Source: Juglans regia (Eukaryota > Streptophyta > Magnoliopsida > Fagales > Juglandaceae). From it: 64,000 nt of DNA. The stretch spans positions 10,840,847 through 10,904,846 of the forward strand of contig NC_049914.1 in NCBI RefSeq assembly GCF_001411555.2, written 5' to 3'. How positions within the stretch are numbered: the first letter of the stretch is position 1; each line of letters begins with the position of its first letter. Under the pieces are notes generated by a model that worked only from the letters and a program-made list of their open reading frames with translations, was not told the DNA's origin and searched no databases. Both the position numbers and the translations under genes were made by a program. Of the stretch, positions 12,503 to 24,885 are shown piece after piece.

Positions 12503-13158
12503 GCTATGGACTTATTTTTCTTTGACAATGGAAGAGTATATTCATAGGTTTATAGAGAACTAACAAGCTCTTCAATTCTCATGTTGTCCAAGTCTTTGCT
12601 CTTTTCAATTGCAGTGACTTTGGAACAAAATCTCTCAGGTAGAGATCTGGGGACCTTCCCCACAATTCTGTTTTCAAGAATTTTGCCCCTTGATTAAAAC
12701 TTGAATTGACAATGTCATTCAGTTTGGCATAGAACACATCAAAGGTTTCATCGTCCTTCATTATAAGTTCTTCAAAGTTGGTGGTCAACATTTGAAGTTT
12801 AGAATTCTTTATAGCCTTCGTACCTTCGTGGATAATTTCTAGAATATCATATGCCTCTTTACCAGTTTCACACATGGAGATTCGCTTAAACTCCTCAGGT
12901 GACACGGCCATGAAAATCGCATTCAGGCCTTTACTATTCCAATGACAATCACTAATTTCATCCTTTGCCCAATCTTCCACCATTTTGGGAATTTCAGCTC
13001 CATCAACGATTGTACCAAGCTATTTCAATCCTCTTGCCATAGATATCGACACTCGTTCATCTATAGATTTCAGAAAAAGCAATCATTCCAACTTTCCAAT
13101 AGGCATAGTGGCTACCATCAAAATATGGTGGTGATGTAAGTAATTGAGACCTATCCAT
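12503..13158 (-). pseudogene. Copia gag, N-terminal part (UBN2/gag-polypeptide type)
   Basis: Read on the - strand from an ATG at 13158, the start of gag: PPYFDGSHYAYWK, the usual copia gag opening, then a shift of frame, then the region LNAIFMAVSPEEFKRIS and CETGKEAYDILE, followed by LQMLTTNFEELIM and DETFDVFYAKLNDIVN. These are the conserved blocks of plant copia gag. The start lies about 53 bases downstream of the primer-binding site. It ends at the GCTAT duplication, beyond which gag continues at 9489. Confidence 0.8.
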
Positions 13159-13210
13159 TCTAACCACTAAAGTAGGATTACACTCAGGAACTAAATCCTA
13201 GCGGAGTGAA

Positions 13211-13225
13211 CCTTCTTTGATACCA
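13211..13225 (-). promoter_or_regulatory. Copia primer-binding site (initiator tRNA-Met)
   Basis: The - strand reads TGGTATCAAAGAAGG immediately after the LTR, sharing the TGGTATCA core complementary to the 3' end of initiator tRNA-Met, the usual primer of Ty1/copia elements. Two bases separate it from the LTR end at 13228. Confidence 0.75.
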
Positions 13226-13554
13226 ATTGAAAAAATAGTGATTCTACTCAACACAATACCTAGAGGGGTGAATAGGTGTGTTCGATTTTGATGGTCTATT
13301 AAAAAATATTGTTAAACAAACAATTAATAAATGGAACAAAACACACAAATAATCAACACATCAATTTGTTCACGAAGTGGAAACTCATTTGAAGAACGTA
13401 TTCAAAATCTAAAACCATTCCGGGTGTAAGTCACCACCTCAAATCCACTATTGAAACTTTAGTTTGTTACAACCATTTTAGAAGCACTCATAAAACCTTT
13501 GTAGTGGCTAGACCTGACTTGCAACACCACGAGTGATGACTCACTAAAAAATGA

Positions 13555-14859
13555 GCAGCACAAAAGCTATCCCAAGTGCAGGAGGATGTCGCGTAATAAT
13601 TAAGAATAAATTCCTACATCGTATCCTCAGAGAAAGTTACTTAAAATCAAACTCATTTAAAATTATGAAAATATTCACAAAGAGAAAATAAAAATGGTGG
13701 TATGTGCAATGAATGAAAGAGTGCAACGAAAATGAAAAGGGCACTAGTCATGGACTATATTCATATTTTTGGATTTTTGAATATCGAAATGAAATGTAAA
13801 AGACTAACAAATTGAAATTAACAATCAAGTAATCAACTAAACTAAACAATCTTAATTAATCTGAAAATTAAATAATAAAATTGAAATTATTTAAGTCCTA
13901 ATAAAGCTTTAATTAATCTAGAATGCAATGAAACTAAGAGATTAATAAAACTAAATTACAAATTAAATTAGATTAGAAGATAATTGACAAAATATGAGCT
14001 GAAAATTGAAAAGCTCCAAAATCAATATTCTAGGATTCATCCTTGTATTCAAATCACAAATTTTTAAAATTAATTCATAGCAATTTAATTACTGTTCAAT
14101 GAAAACTTAAAAGAATAAGAAAAATAACGACATTAAGTAAAATAAATAGCAATTAAATTGCCCAAATTTCTAAACTAAAAATCTAAAAAATATTTTATAA
14201 ATTTTAAACTGAAATTAAATAAAGAGTAAAAAATAAAAAAAAAGTAAACTAGATAAATAGAGATAGAAATGATTGGTAATAGAAAAGAAGGTTGAAACGA
14301 CGATTGAACCCTAAAAGATCTTCAAGCGGCGTTGCTGTGCAGAAAGTCCCAAAAGAAAAAAATATATCATTCCTTGTTTGCGTCGTCCCTCACATAAAAG
14401 TAATATTGCTTTTTCAAACTGCCCCATCGCGTCCCACTCCGTTGCGTGCGTGCGTTGGGTTTTTTTTTTTTTTTCCTTCCGTGTGTTTCCTTTGCCCAGT
14501 TGCCATTTTTTACTTTTCTTGTTTTTTTTTTTAATCTTTTCTTTTGGTACTTTTTTACTTTTTTAATGCATTTTTATTTTTTATCTATAAAAATAATAGA
14601 AATTAGAAATAAAATAAAATAAAATAATAGAATAGAATATTAAAAATATTAAAAATATGTTATGCATGTAAATGAACATTATTCAATTAAATCACAAGTT
14701 ATAAAATTAAGCATAAATCATGCTATTAACTAATTTAAATCACAATTCAGATTTATTCATCTTAACTATTTTTTCATCTAAAACCAATAATAATGTAATG
14801 AAATAAATAAAATATATTGATTCTAAATGTATAAAATATGCAATAACTCAGCTCAATCA
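13555..14859 (-). mobile_element. Solo gypsy LTR nested in the copia LTR
   Basis: On the - strand it starts TGATTGAGCTGAG at 14859 and is collinear with the LTR at 4988-5545. It continues through a T-rich stretch and the block CTCCTGCACTTGGGATAGC near its end, similar to Athila-type LTR ends. The 5-bp sequence AATGA occurs on both sides (13550-13554 and 14860-14864), consistent with a target duplication, although the left end then lacks the usual TG/CA terminus; an alternative end at 13552 is possible. No internal region is present, so it is a solo LTR. Confidence 0.7.
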
Positions 14860-15199
14860 AATGACCCACTTGATCTCTCCACATATGCAGTACTAGAACT
14901 CCAACCTTTCTATAGCTTCTCATAAGAACTTTTCGATCTTTGCATCAACGGCAGTTCCGAAAACCTTCCGGCAAGTGAACACGTCCACACCAATGAACTC
15001 AATTGTGTTTACTCTTGAGTGTGATATGATGGAGATGCATTTTCCAAGAGAGAATTAACTTTAAATGTGGAATGGAGTTTCTCTCAAGTGCTTTTGGAAG
15101 AGGCTCTGTTTTAGGTCATTTTCTTCACACATTAGGATAGAACATAAGTTTTCTTTTATACCCACCAAGGAATACGGCGCTCAAATCCTAGTTTAAGTG

Positions 15200-16135
15200 A
15201 CAATTATGAAAATTCACTCGAACTCCATGTCGAGCGATGGTTGAGCGAACTCTCTGTCTAAGTTACCGCTCGAGCTCCATGTTGAGTGAGGATTGAGCGA
15301 ACTCTTTGTATGAGTTCCGCTCGAGCTCCATGCCGAGCACCTCTCAAGCGAACTCTCTGTATGGCTTCTGCTCAAGCTCCATGTTGAGAAGTGCCTCTCG
15401 AGTATAGGTGAACAAGAACCGGTCGGACCAACCTACGCCGATGGATACCAATCGCCGGAGTCAAGAACCGGCCAAAACCGGTGGGGAATTGGTTGGTCGG
15501 CGACATAAAATAGATAAAACCAACATCGGCCGGTTCAGTTTTGGTTTGAACCTGGTTCAAACTATCGAACTGGTTGATTAAATAAATAAATAAATTTTAT
15601 ATATACCGTAGTTAAAACGACGTCGTTCCACTTAAGTTTAAGTGAAATGGCGTCGTTTTATACCTAAAGTGTACACAAAAAAAAAAAAAAAAAAACACAA
15701 GTGAAATGACGCCAGCGCGTTTTATACATAACATATTAAAAACAATATGAGTGGACGCCATTTGATTTTAAACCAAACCGCGTCGTTTCGATTTGAGATC
15801 GTCTTCTTCCCCTCCCTTCTTCTTATCTAATTCTAAATTTATCTTATTCTCTCTCTATCTACTCTCTTAGATGAAACTCGCTGCTAGGGGGATCGAGAAT
15901 TGCCAGAGTCAATACGGTCAGTATTTCTCCTCCCCATCGACCGGTATGGTCGGTTGTTCCATGCAAATTCCCTCCATCAGTCAGTGTCGATTTTGGTAAA
16001 AAAACCATGCCAATAGAGTCGGTTTTCACCCCTACTCTCGAGCGAACTCTTTGTATGAATTCCGCTCAAGCTCCATGTCGAGTGCTTCTCGAGTGAACTC
16101 TCTATATGAGTTCCACTCGAGCCATGTTGAGCTCA
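15200..16135. repeat. ~51-bp minisatellite in the copia LTR
   Basis: About five to six diverged copies of a 50-54 bp unit containing GAACTCTCTGTATGAG, CCGCTCGAGCTCCATG and a (T/C)GAGCG-type end. Four units lie before 15402 and about two after 16042, the MITE at 15403-16034 having landed in the middle. Copies differ by substitutions and small indels. Unrelated spacing and no conserved spacer rule out a CRISPR-like array. Confidence 0.8.
15403..16034. mobile_element. hAT-type MITE with perfect 8-bp TSD
   Basis: A 632-bp element with ends TATAGGTGAACAAG and GGTTTTCACCCCTA, flanked on both sides by CTCTCGAG (15395-15402 and 16035-16042). It contains ACCGGTCGG-type palindromes near both ends. No coding region. 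Same terminal pattern as the element at 1945-2663. Confidence 0.85.
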
Positions 16136-16359
16136 TTTTGATCCATTTTCACTTTAACCCATTTCAACATTTGTTACAACACAATTTTATAAAAGTTTTC
16201 ATAATAATCTACCAACACACTCATTTTTACATTAACATCAATAAAATAAATTATGTAGATAATGCAATAGATATGAGACAAATGTGTTTTATTTTTATAA
16301 ATTAGTTAAAAACAAATTCTACCTAACTAATATTTAGCTAAAAGTGTTGGTCAAACACA

Positions 16360-17174
16360 ACGTGAATGAACGTAAATAAATTGAGGTATTAAAAATATAA
16401 TTTTGTACAATGATAAGATATCGACTCATGCTTGAATTATTAGGTAAACTAATATTAAGCTTTTAATATTTTCGGCTAAACTCGACTGTAATTCCACTTA
16501 TTTATAGGAAATAGTTTGTTTAACTACCTCGAATTACTTTTAAAAAGCACCCTAGTTATTTGAAGCTTTGACGGCTTTACGGGTTTACAGTTGTGTTAAC
16601 GTCGTGTTTCGCATCCTTTTGGGCTAGTTTTCAGCAGTTCAGATCTTTCGAACTGGATCTCGATTGGTAATGTGTGGAGCTCCCGACAGTAGTCCGATGC
16701 GGCCGTACGGTATCGATATGTACATCCATGGCAATGAATATTATTTAAATACAAATAAAATAAAAAGAGATTAACACACAGATTTACGTGATTCGGCATT
16801 AGGCCTACGTCTACGGGTGTTTGGGAATGGGAGATTACACTATAATAAACTTGTTTACAGTTTCTCATAGTCTCTCATTTATCACAATATAATGCGAGAT
16901 ATAGATCTATTTACTGGAGAAGATGTTTTCTTTAGAGCTTTTAAGTTGAAGAAAAAGTCCAAGAAATCGAAAGAAGCCAATGAGTACCCTATCCCAAGGT
17001 CCCTGAAATCATAGGCCCCCTGCCCCCTTTTATATGACCCTCTACTTGTGTGCCCCTCGGTAGTGGTGAATGATGTCTGCTTTGCATGTCTGACCGTCTC
17101 TCAATCTCTCACTTTTTCCTGACACCTCCATACCTCCTGACATCCTCACCCCTTAGTCTCTTCTTGTCCCCTCT
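16360..17174. other. Gene-free stretch, unidentified repeat
   Basis: I see no gene. The part from 16740 to 16960 has a TTTACGTGATTCGGC / CCTACGTCTACGGG pattern that recurs in weaker form at 21000-21035 and is common in dicot LTR-element flanks. Pyrimidine-rich DNA follows up to the CCTCT duplication at 17170-17174 and resumes at 19965, so the LTR-like unit at 17175 split this repeat. Confidence 0.4.
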
Positions 17175-19964
17175 TGTAACACTCCGATCCCGTATGGATC
17201 CGGAGAGTTAGCTCTTATTATTCAATATCAACTCAAAAATCACAAGTATAAATAATCCAAAAACTCCATAAAATATTCATTTACCCAAACCAAATATCTA
17301 TGTTCCTTTAAATAAATTCTCAATAAAATAAATTGAAACTCTCCAAAAGACTCAAAAATATCATTAACTCATCAAATCAAAATAACTAAAAATAACCAAT
17401 TTACTAACTAAGACTCTTAAATAAATACTTGTACCCTCGAACACTTATTCTTCTGCGAACATCAATCCTCTCTAATACTGCATACTCTTACTCTCCAGTA
17501 GAACCATCAAAACTATCTGGAAAAAAAATATTTAGAGAAAATTGGTGAGTTATCAATAACTCAGTAAGTAAAAAATATATACTAGTGTGTAAACATGAAC
17601 ATTTACAAAGATCGGGATGCATAACAAAAAATTTCCATTTTCTTATCAAAATATCAGAGTGAAAATTCAGAAATAATTTCATTCAAAAATATTCTTTAGC
17701 ATAACATAAATGATCATCATAATAATCAGAATATCATATCAGAACAGACGCCATGTATAACCCTCATGGTAGGGTTGTGCATCTGCGGATAGTCAAGCAG
17801 AACATAAATCACTTTGTCACCAAGGTGTGCACTCAAAACAGAGACCACTACTATAACCCGTGGCAGGGCTATATCTATTATTATAACTCGTGGTTGGGTC
17901 GTATCCACTATTATACCCCGTGGTTGGGCCGTGTCCACTATTATAACCCGTGGTTAGGCCGTAGGCTACTATTAGCACTCGCAGCAGAGCTGTAACTTAA
18001 CGGTACAGAAACATAATCAAATTCAAAATCAGAGAGTCATGTCAAAAGTTTTCAGAAATCACGTTTTATCCAAACAGAGTATTGAACAAAATCATATCAT
18101 CTTCAAAATCATAACAGATCCAAAGCATATTTACATAATCATGCACAAATTTTCATATTCGTTCTTTTTGTATAGTTCAGAAACAGAATGCACAAAATTA
18201 ACTCATGTCTGCACTAGTCATAACAAAAATACTTTCTCTTTCATCAGAGTTTAATGAGTAATGAAAAATAAATAACTGAGATTATTTTCACATTTCTTTT
18301 CAAAACATATAATGTGCATTTTCACAAATCAACCCTGCTCACTTAGACTTCTTAGCTTTTCAGAATTTTTCTCAAATCAATGTCGAGTCAACTATAAATC
18401 ATCACCTATAAAATAATCACGTAATTCCGTAAATTTTCAATCAATCACAAATTTACACCATTTAAGCCTAAGCTTCTACTATATCTATTTTAATTCTTCA
18501 ATACCTAAAAATTCTCATAACCTTAAAATACCCTTATTCTCTAAATTTCCTTGATATCAATCAACATTTAAGATAAGTACATTAAATAATACAAAAAATA
18601 GCTTTAATCATAATTTAAATGTTCAAAATAAAATTACACACTAAAAAATAATTTGCTACCAATAGTACAATTTAAAATTCCTATTTATTTTTTGTACAAT
18701 TTCTTATACTTCCCACAAAAACCATGTAAAAATAGATTTAATATAAACAAAATTTCAAATTGAAACCATCCAATAATAAGGGCAATATTGTAATTTCATA
18801 TCCAAATAGTGTATGTAAAACTAAGTTTACGTAGACTCTTAAGAAAACGTTTCATGCGTTTTTGGTGCAACAGTCGGCGAGGCAGGGACGCGAGATACTC
18901 ACTAAGAAGGGAGGAGCTGCGTGCGGTGCGGTGAAGAAGGTGGCTGTCCCGGCGGTGGGGCACTAAGAGAGAGAGATGAGTGAGAGAAATGATGAGAGAA
19001 ACATGGTTACAGAAAAGGGGAGAGACAGAGAGGAGAAGCAACCAAAGGCCTTGGCCTTACTGAGTGGAATAAACAACGTGGGTGACGAGAGGTACTCGAC
19101 GGCACCTATATGCAAAGGCGATGACGGCGTGGAGGGCTGACGACGTTGCTGAGTTCACTGCGCCGTGGTTGGTGTCACCTAACGTAACAAGCTTGCTCTA
19201 TTTGGAGCTGCAAAGACAAGGGTGCGACTTGTTGCGTTTCCATGAGATAAGGGTGACGGCGTACTGGGTTGTGGGTTGGTTGAGCAGATGTTTACGAGGG
19301 GTGCATTGGTGTTGCGGTAGTACGGACGGGCTTCGGACGGTGTGGAGTCAAGGAGTAGGTGCGCCCAGGTTGCTATTGATTAGGTGAATGGTGGTGGTAG
19401 CGACTGTTCCACAATGGTCCCGGGGTTGACGCTAGGAAAACTGGCTGCTGGGCTTCACGCAGTGGTGAGGACGAGCACTGAAGTTGGACTGTGGGAGGGG
19501 CATGCAACGCAACGCTGTGGTTACTATCTCTATGGCAGTGCACGTACTTCGTGGTTTAGGAGGGCAGAGGTTGTTGTTCTGTCGTGGGGTCTTGTGTTTA
19601 GGAGGAAGAGAAGTGTGCAGGACGTGTTTAAGGCGCATAAATATAGAAACAAAAACTGATAAAAAAACCCTAGAGAAACAACAGGGAGAGACGTGAATTA
19701 GTGCATGAGCGTGAAGACGTGTATATCATTGAGTCGAATCCTAGGTTCCCACGGGCTTGGGCTTCTGGGCCCATTTCAAAAATAAAAAATTGGGCTGGTT
19801 AGATCATTCCAAAAATCTCTTTGGTTTGTCCATAATACTTCTCATAGGTGAATATATTATAAATACTATTGGGCCTATAACCTATTTCTAAAAATACACT
19901 CGCTAGGCTTTTCCTCCATAAAAAAAATTCGAACATGAGTTTCGTGTTGGGCCCGGGTGTTACA
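17175..19964. mobile_element. 2.8-kb solo-LTR-like unit, second member
   Basis: Begins TGTAACACTCCGATCCCG and ends GGGCCCGGGTGTTACA, bounded by CCTCT on both sides (17170-17174 and 19965-19969). It shares with the unit at 9490 the ends, length class, an AGGGTTGTGCA segment about 0.5-0.6 kb from the left end, a long AT-rich middle and a GC-rich right part (18840-19700) with a GA-rich run near 18965-19035. It lacks any gag or pol. The open frames at 19082-19696 look like chance frames in GC-rich DNA. Confidence 0.75.
17847..17966 (+). repeat. Four tandem 30-bp units
   Basis: Four consecutive 30-bp units of the pattern ACTATTATAACCCGTGGTTG followed by GGCCGTATCC, each with a few substitutions. 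Because the unit is a multiple of three, a frame on the + strand gives a 10-residue repeat (YYNPWLGRIH-like), but nothing suggests it is translated. It lies inside the LTR-like unit. Confidence 0.85.
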
Positions 19965-20272
19965 CCTCTCCTTCTCACTCATTTTGTCTTCTAGTGATGG
20001 CCCCCTTTTGATGGGTTAGGTCTTGAAAGTAATTTTGGACTGGTATATTTTAGAATAAAACTACTTTGTCCTCTCATTTTGACCACTCTATTTGACCGCT
20101 GGTCAATTTTTTTTTTTTACTTAGTGATTTGAAGTGTATTGGTGTATTTTTTTATTTTTTGAAAATATTAAAATGTATTAAAAAAATGTGAAAAGAAAAA
20201 AAAAACACTGGACGATAAGCCCAGCGATAAGAGTGGGGCGGCAGAGTAGCCCCACTCTATATTTTATCCCTT
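19965..20272. other. Short gene-free stretch with a hairpin
   Basis: Continuation of the repeat broken at 17174, then AT-rich DNA. A strong hairpin, GAGTGGGGC pairing with GCCCCACTC around a short loop, lies at about 20231-20260. No gene seen. Confidence 0.4.
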
Positions 20273-20617
20273 CACAAACTGATTTTATATTTGAGTGTTT
20301 CTCACTTGATTTTAGAAGGTGATTCTTTGATTATTATTGAAGCTATTTGTTCTATAGAAAAGAACTTCTCTGAACATGGATCTGTAATTATAGAAATTCA
20401 GTATCTTCTTCATCGGTTTGAAGTGTATGATCGTTAAGGGAATGGAGCGGCTCACTTACTTGCCAGACATGCCTGTTTTGTAGAAAATAACGTATAATAG
20501 TAGCATCAGTGTCTATATTTTATTCAGTTTAGAATTTTATCAGATGCTATTTTGTAACTGTAGTTCTATATACTATGATCATTTTCTTGTGTTTCCTTAC
20601 GAATGAAATCTGTTCTG

Positions 20618-20646
<29 letters not shown>
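20273..20646 (+). pseudogene. 5'-truncated LINE tail with RNase H domain and poly-A
   Basis: On the + strand the segment LILEGDSLIIIEAI leads to the end GNGAAHLLARHA, the opening and closing motifs of the plant LINE RNase H (RVT_3) domain, with one stop between them. A 3' untranslated region of about 150 bases ends in 26 A residues (20621-20646). This is the usual shape of a 5'-truncated retrotransposition product; no target duplication could be confirmed. Confidence 0.7.
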
Positions 20647-20648
<2 letters not shown>

Positions 20649-22766
20649 CCCTAAAGTCTAGACAACATGCCTCGTGTATAGCGAAACCGCGTGTCCAGAA
20701 CTTTTATGGTGGCATATTATTTAATCCACAAAGCATAATTACCATCCTATGAAAAGGCAACAGTAATGTTTTGGATAATGCGCATTGCAATCGAGTGCAT
20801 GTGACGAAGGGATAAGAGAGAAGACAATCGGTTGATTTGTAGTTTAAATTGTATATTTGTTTATATTAATAAAAACGAGGGTAAGGTCGTGGATTTTAAC
20901 TATAGTGAATGTTTCATCTCTTCGTACAAATATAAAATTGTAGAATATTAAGAACGATAAGAGAATAAGAAAATGAAATTAACCACAAATGACACAATAT
21001 TAGTTCGGTAACGTGCCTACTTCTACTGAGCTGTAAAAATTCTTATTTTAGATAAAACAATATACATATATAGCAATCTTTATACACAGGGTCGAGTTGG
21101 ATAAGTCCAAACGTGTAAAAAATTATCGACCGAAGCCCTATCGAAAATTTACAATAAATTGTAATGGATACTTATCAAGTTGGATTAATATTCAACATAA
21201 GAGTCATAAATTTACCACTAGGAATACCGCAAAAAGATATAAAGTCTTCGAGATAAGATCAGTCTTCAATATATTATCATCAACGGGGAAAAAAATAATA
21301 GGGGGAAAAAGATAACACTGAGATATATAGATAGTTGAGAGAAGGGCGGAAAAGAGGAGACATAACCTTTTCCTTTATAAGATTCCAAGCATATATAATC
21401 ATTGAGCTCATTTTTGGTGGACCCATAATTGAAGTTGTATTTTAAAGCATGAATTTCAAATATTTCTCTTTAAATCTTATCATCCAAACCCACCACAATG
21501 GTTGCTGTCTAAATATAATTAAGGTGGTTGTATATGTGCATTAAATGATCATTTGGTTACTGGTTTAGGGTCTGTATCACTGTGCTTTTCATCCCCAAAA
21601 TTGTGGCCAACTTTCACTCTCATTTCATTTATAAACTGCAACAGCATTTAATGTTTTCATGCATGAGACATGAAACCTCAAGAAAAATTATATACACTAT
21701 ATTACTATCTCATTTTTATCTTATTGAATAAGATGTATCATATTTATCATTATTAAATGATCATTTATTATATATTTCTTTATTATAGTGATGAATGTGC
21801 TATATACTATTTAGTATGATTAAAATAAGATGAGAGTGTGGTGTATAACATTGCTTATGTCTCAAATCTACAAGATTTGCGTCAGTTCTTTATAAAAAAA
21901 AAAAAATTAGACTTCATAATAAAAAAGTGTAAAAAATTCATTTTTTTCTTAATGGAATTCATATTTTTACAAAAGAATTTGTACAAAACTTATATGTTTA
22001 AGACTAGTATTTAACATTATTCGTTTTTCAGATTCCATATATATGATATTGTTTTCAAATTCAAAAAGTTGTTTAATGCATTGATCATCCAAAATCGGCC
22101 GTCCATAACTAGTGTAGTAGTATGACTCCGTGAGAAATTATAGCAAACGATGCACTCAGTTGGCCTAGCAACTTTAACCCAGTATATAGATCTTATCTTA
22201 TAAACGTTGGTTTTGAGTTGTATTTCCAAATGAAAATTTCTATTATAGAGCTGGTGTGTAGAGTATATCTAGTAACGTATATGATATAATTTGATTTTAA
22301 AAATAAATTTTAATATTATAAATTAAATTTTACCATTTAACTGTAATGTTGTGCTCTACACATTTGTTTAAAAATTGAACAACTCTTTCCAAGTCAACAA
22401 TTTTATCAAGTTTTCATCTACATGCACGCCTCTATGTATTAACTAACATAAGCGTTTCTCATAATTTTTTAAGTCCATATGATTGACTTTGATGTCATTT
22501 ATGACGAGTAATTAATGATTACACAAATCACGTTTATGCCAATATTTTAAAATAATTAGTTAATATTATAATTGTAATTTGTATAAAGAATATGAACTTT
22601 TCGTTCTCAAATAATATGAAATATTTTTCACTAATTTTGTATACTTTTCTCGCTCAGTGAGGTTACATGCATGTGTCCATTTGATGGTCTAAATATTCTT
22701 GCTTCGGTTTAATTAGCAACCATCATCTCATAACAAGCTCCAACCATTTCTCATATTTTTTCAAGA

Positions 22767-22938
22767 AATGATAATTATAGTTGTGAGTGTATAAGTACCG
22801 TATAATCACTTTAAAAAAAATGAATAAATACGAGATTCACATGAAAAAAAATTAATTTTTTAATAATAAATCTCATTCTTTTTTAAAATAACTGTACGAT
22901 ATTTATACATTCTATAACTATATGTAACGTTATTATTA
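22767..22938. mobile_element. Short MITE with ~40-bp inverted ends
   Basis: The left end AATGATAATTATAGTTGTGA and the following GTGTATAAGTACCGTATA are matched, in inverted orientation and imperfectly, by the right end around 22895-22935 (TGTACGATATTTATACATTC, then TATAACTATATGTAACGTT). About 170 bp in all, no coding capacity. Confidence 0.55.
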
Positions 22939-24179
22939 GATGACAACAACTAATTTCCTTTTTATTATCTATCATCAGTAAAATGCATGTATTCTTACTA
23001 ATTAACCTCAAAATTAGTGCATAAAAACTGAAACTTTCTGTTTTTTTGTTCATGATTTTATTTCTTGTAAAGGAGTACTGAAAGCCGAGAGGTGTAGCTT
23101 GTTGGTGGAACTTTAATTTGAGTATCCCCACCACGCATTATCCGAGAATATATAGCGCTTTTTAAATCATACCTTGGATTGGGTAAGTTTGTGTTGTCAT
23201 TTCCATTTAATGTTTCATGTTTGTCGGAAAAATCTGAAATGACCACATACCATAACTAGACTTGGAATTGGTCGTGTCTGTTATCATTATCGGCCTTCAA
23301 CTGGAAATTGGTTTTGTCTATTTTGGTCATGTAGTTGTTTAAACCAACACTCACTAGAAAATAAATATTTATAATGAATTATTTATCATAAAAATGAGTA
23401 TTTATAATAAAAATATACTCATTTTAATAAAAAATAATGGATAATAAATAAATAATTTTCTTATAGTAACTATTTCATATTCTTATTATTGTAATAATGA
23501 TTTAAACAGATTTAATAGTATGATATTTTGTGATAGAATAGGAATATTAATTATATAATTTCTGCAAGAGTGCGAAGTTCTTGTTTGGTTAAGTCTGTTT
23601 TATTTTTTTATTTTTCTTAAAACATTCAACATTAATCTAAACATCTGAACAAAAGAAATTCGATTTCAATTTTTCATTTGATTATTTGCCTAAGTTTAAG
23701 TGAAAAGTCAAAAACACAACGACTAAAATAATTTTTTTTAAAAAAAAAACAAAAACAAAAGAAAAAATATCCTAAAAAATTACATTTAATTTTTTTTTTA
23801 ATTCTACCTAATATTCACCCACTTTCATAAATTCTAGTACAAAACAGTTTTCAAAAATCCAATAACCAAAACATATCAAAAAATTAATAAAACGTTCTTA
23901 AATTTTCTCTTAACGAGACAAACCATAATAAGTTCTCTCTCGAGCTAATTTTATCCGAACAATATCGATGCTTGCAGTTATAATATAAAATTTTTTTTAT
24001 CAATTGCTATTTATCATTTTATCTCACATCTTATAAAAAATATCTTCACATTTTATAAAAAAATATTTCATATTCTATAAAAAAAATTTATAAATATAGA
24101 GATATAAAAATAAATAGTAATTAATACGTAGTAAATCTCAATATAAAATACTTCTAAAAGAAAATTATATCCCAATAAA

Positions 24180-24440
24180 TTTTAATTTTTTTTACCTACT
24201 TTTAAGTGCAAATTTATTTTTACAAATATGATGAAATAAAATAAATTGAAATTAAAATTAAAAGTTGAATAAAATATTTTTAAAATATAATTTTTTAATA
24301 TAATTTTTATTTTAGAATTTAAAAAAGTTAAATTATTTATTTTATTTTATATAAAAATTTAAAAAAATCATAATAATTAAATAAATTAAATTAAGATAAA
24401 TTAAAAAAAATACGAAAACAAACGAAACGGAAATCGGTTT
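24180..24440. repeat. AT-rich interspersed repeat, copy 1
   Basis: AT-rich block with AAATAAATTGAAATTAAAATT and ends near AAACAAACG. The same wording recurs at 31340-31540 and, inverted, at 63845-64000, so it is a dispersed family rather than chance composition. Confidence 0.5.
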
Positions 24441-24749
24441 TCTTATAATATTTTATTAAACCATCTAAACAGAAGAAAGGAAGTAATTTATTTAATTATT
24501 CATTTTCTGTTTTCTTTCTCCCTGGCCGCCTCGGGGGTCCACATACCTTTTTCTTTAGACGAATACAAAGACTTTTTCAAGTCTCACTAGGTTTCGAAAC
24601 GTCAATGTAAGGTGGATCCCACGCTGAAGTAAAGTTTTGTACTGGCTCTGAGATGACAACAATAAAGCGATCCAACCTTTCCAAATTTTGGTTTTCGTAT
24701 ATTCTTTTTCATCAATAGCATTCATATGGGTGTATACACCCACAACATT

Positions 24750-24885
24750 TTGTATAATATATTATATAATAATATGTTAAATAAGAGATATTTTTATAAA
24801 ATTATCTTATTAAAATAAGATAATTTTATAAAAATACTCATCATTTAACACATTATTGTATAATATATTGTAGGTAAATCATTTT
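24750..24885. repeat. Palindromic AT-rich element
   Basis: Nearly perfect inverted repeat: TTTGTATAATATATTATATA near 24752 and ATTTTATAAAAATACTC on the other arm, meeting at AATAAGATAATTTT. The arms are about 65 bp each. It may be a MITE or a folded remnant. Confidence 0.5.

Larger units (their letters stand above)
13228..16359 (-). repeat. Copia 5' LTR carrying two nested insertions
   Basis: Runs from the base after the primer-binding spacer (+ strand TGAAAAAATAGTG) to about 16359, where the + strand reads GTGTTGGTCAAACACA, giving the LTR start TGTTTGACCAACAC on the - strand. The + left end carries the CACAATACCTAGAGGGG block common at copia LTR ends. Without the gypsy solo LTR (1305+5 bp) and the MITE (632+8 bp) the LTR would be about 1.18 kb. 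The right boundary is inferred, since the other LTR is missing. Confidence 0.65.
20647..24490. other. AT-rich intergenic DNA
   Basis: I see no protein or RNA gene. The stretch holds a TAGTTCGGTAACGTGCCTAC pattern near 21000 related to the repeat at 16790, a MITE at about 22767-22938, and a diffuse AT-rich repeat at 24180-24440. Short open frames here have no recognisable content. Confidence 0.5.

Noticed and set aside
15200..16135. Tandem array as a CRISPR or centromeric satellite
   Set aside because: No spacers of constant length, only six diverged copies, inside a plant LTR.
19082..19696. Frames of 70-101 codons in the second LTR-like unit
   Set aside because: Same situation as in the first unit; the two units do not share a conserved protein reading.
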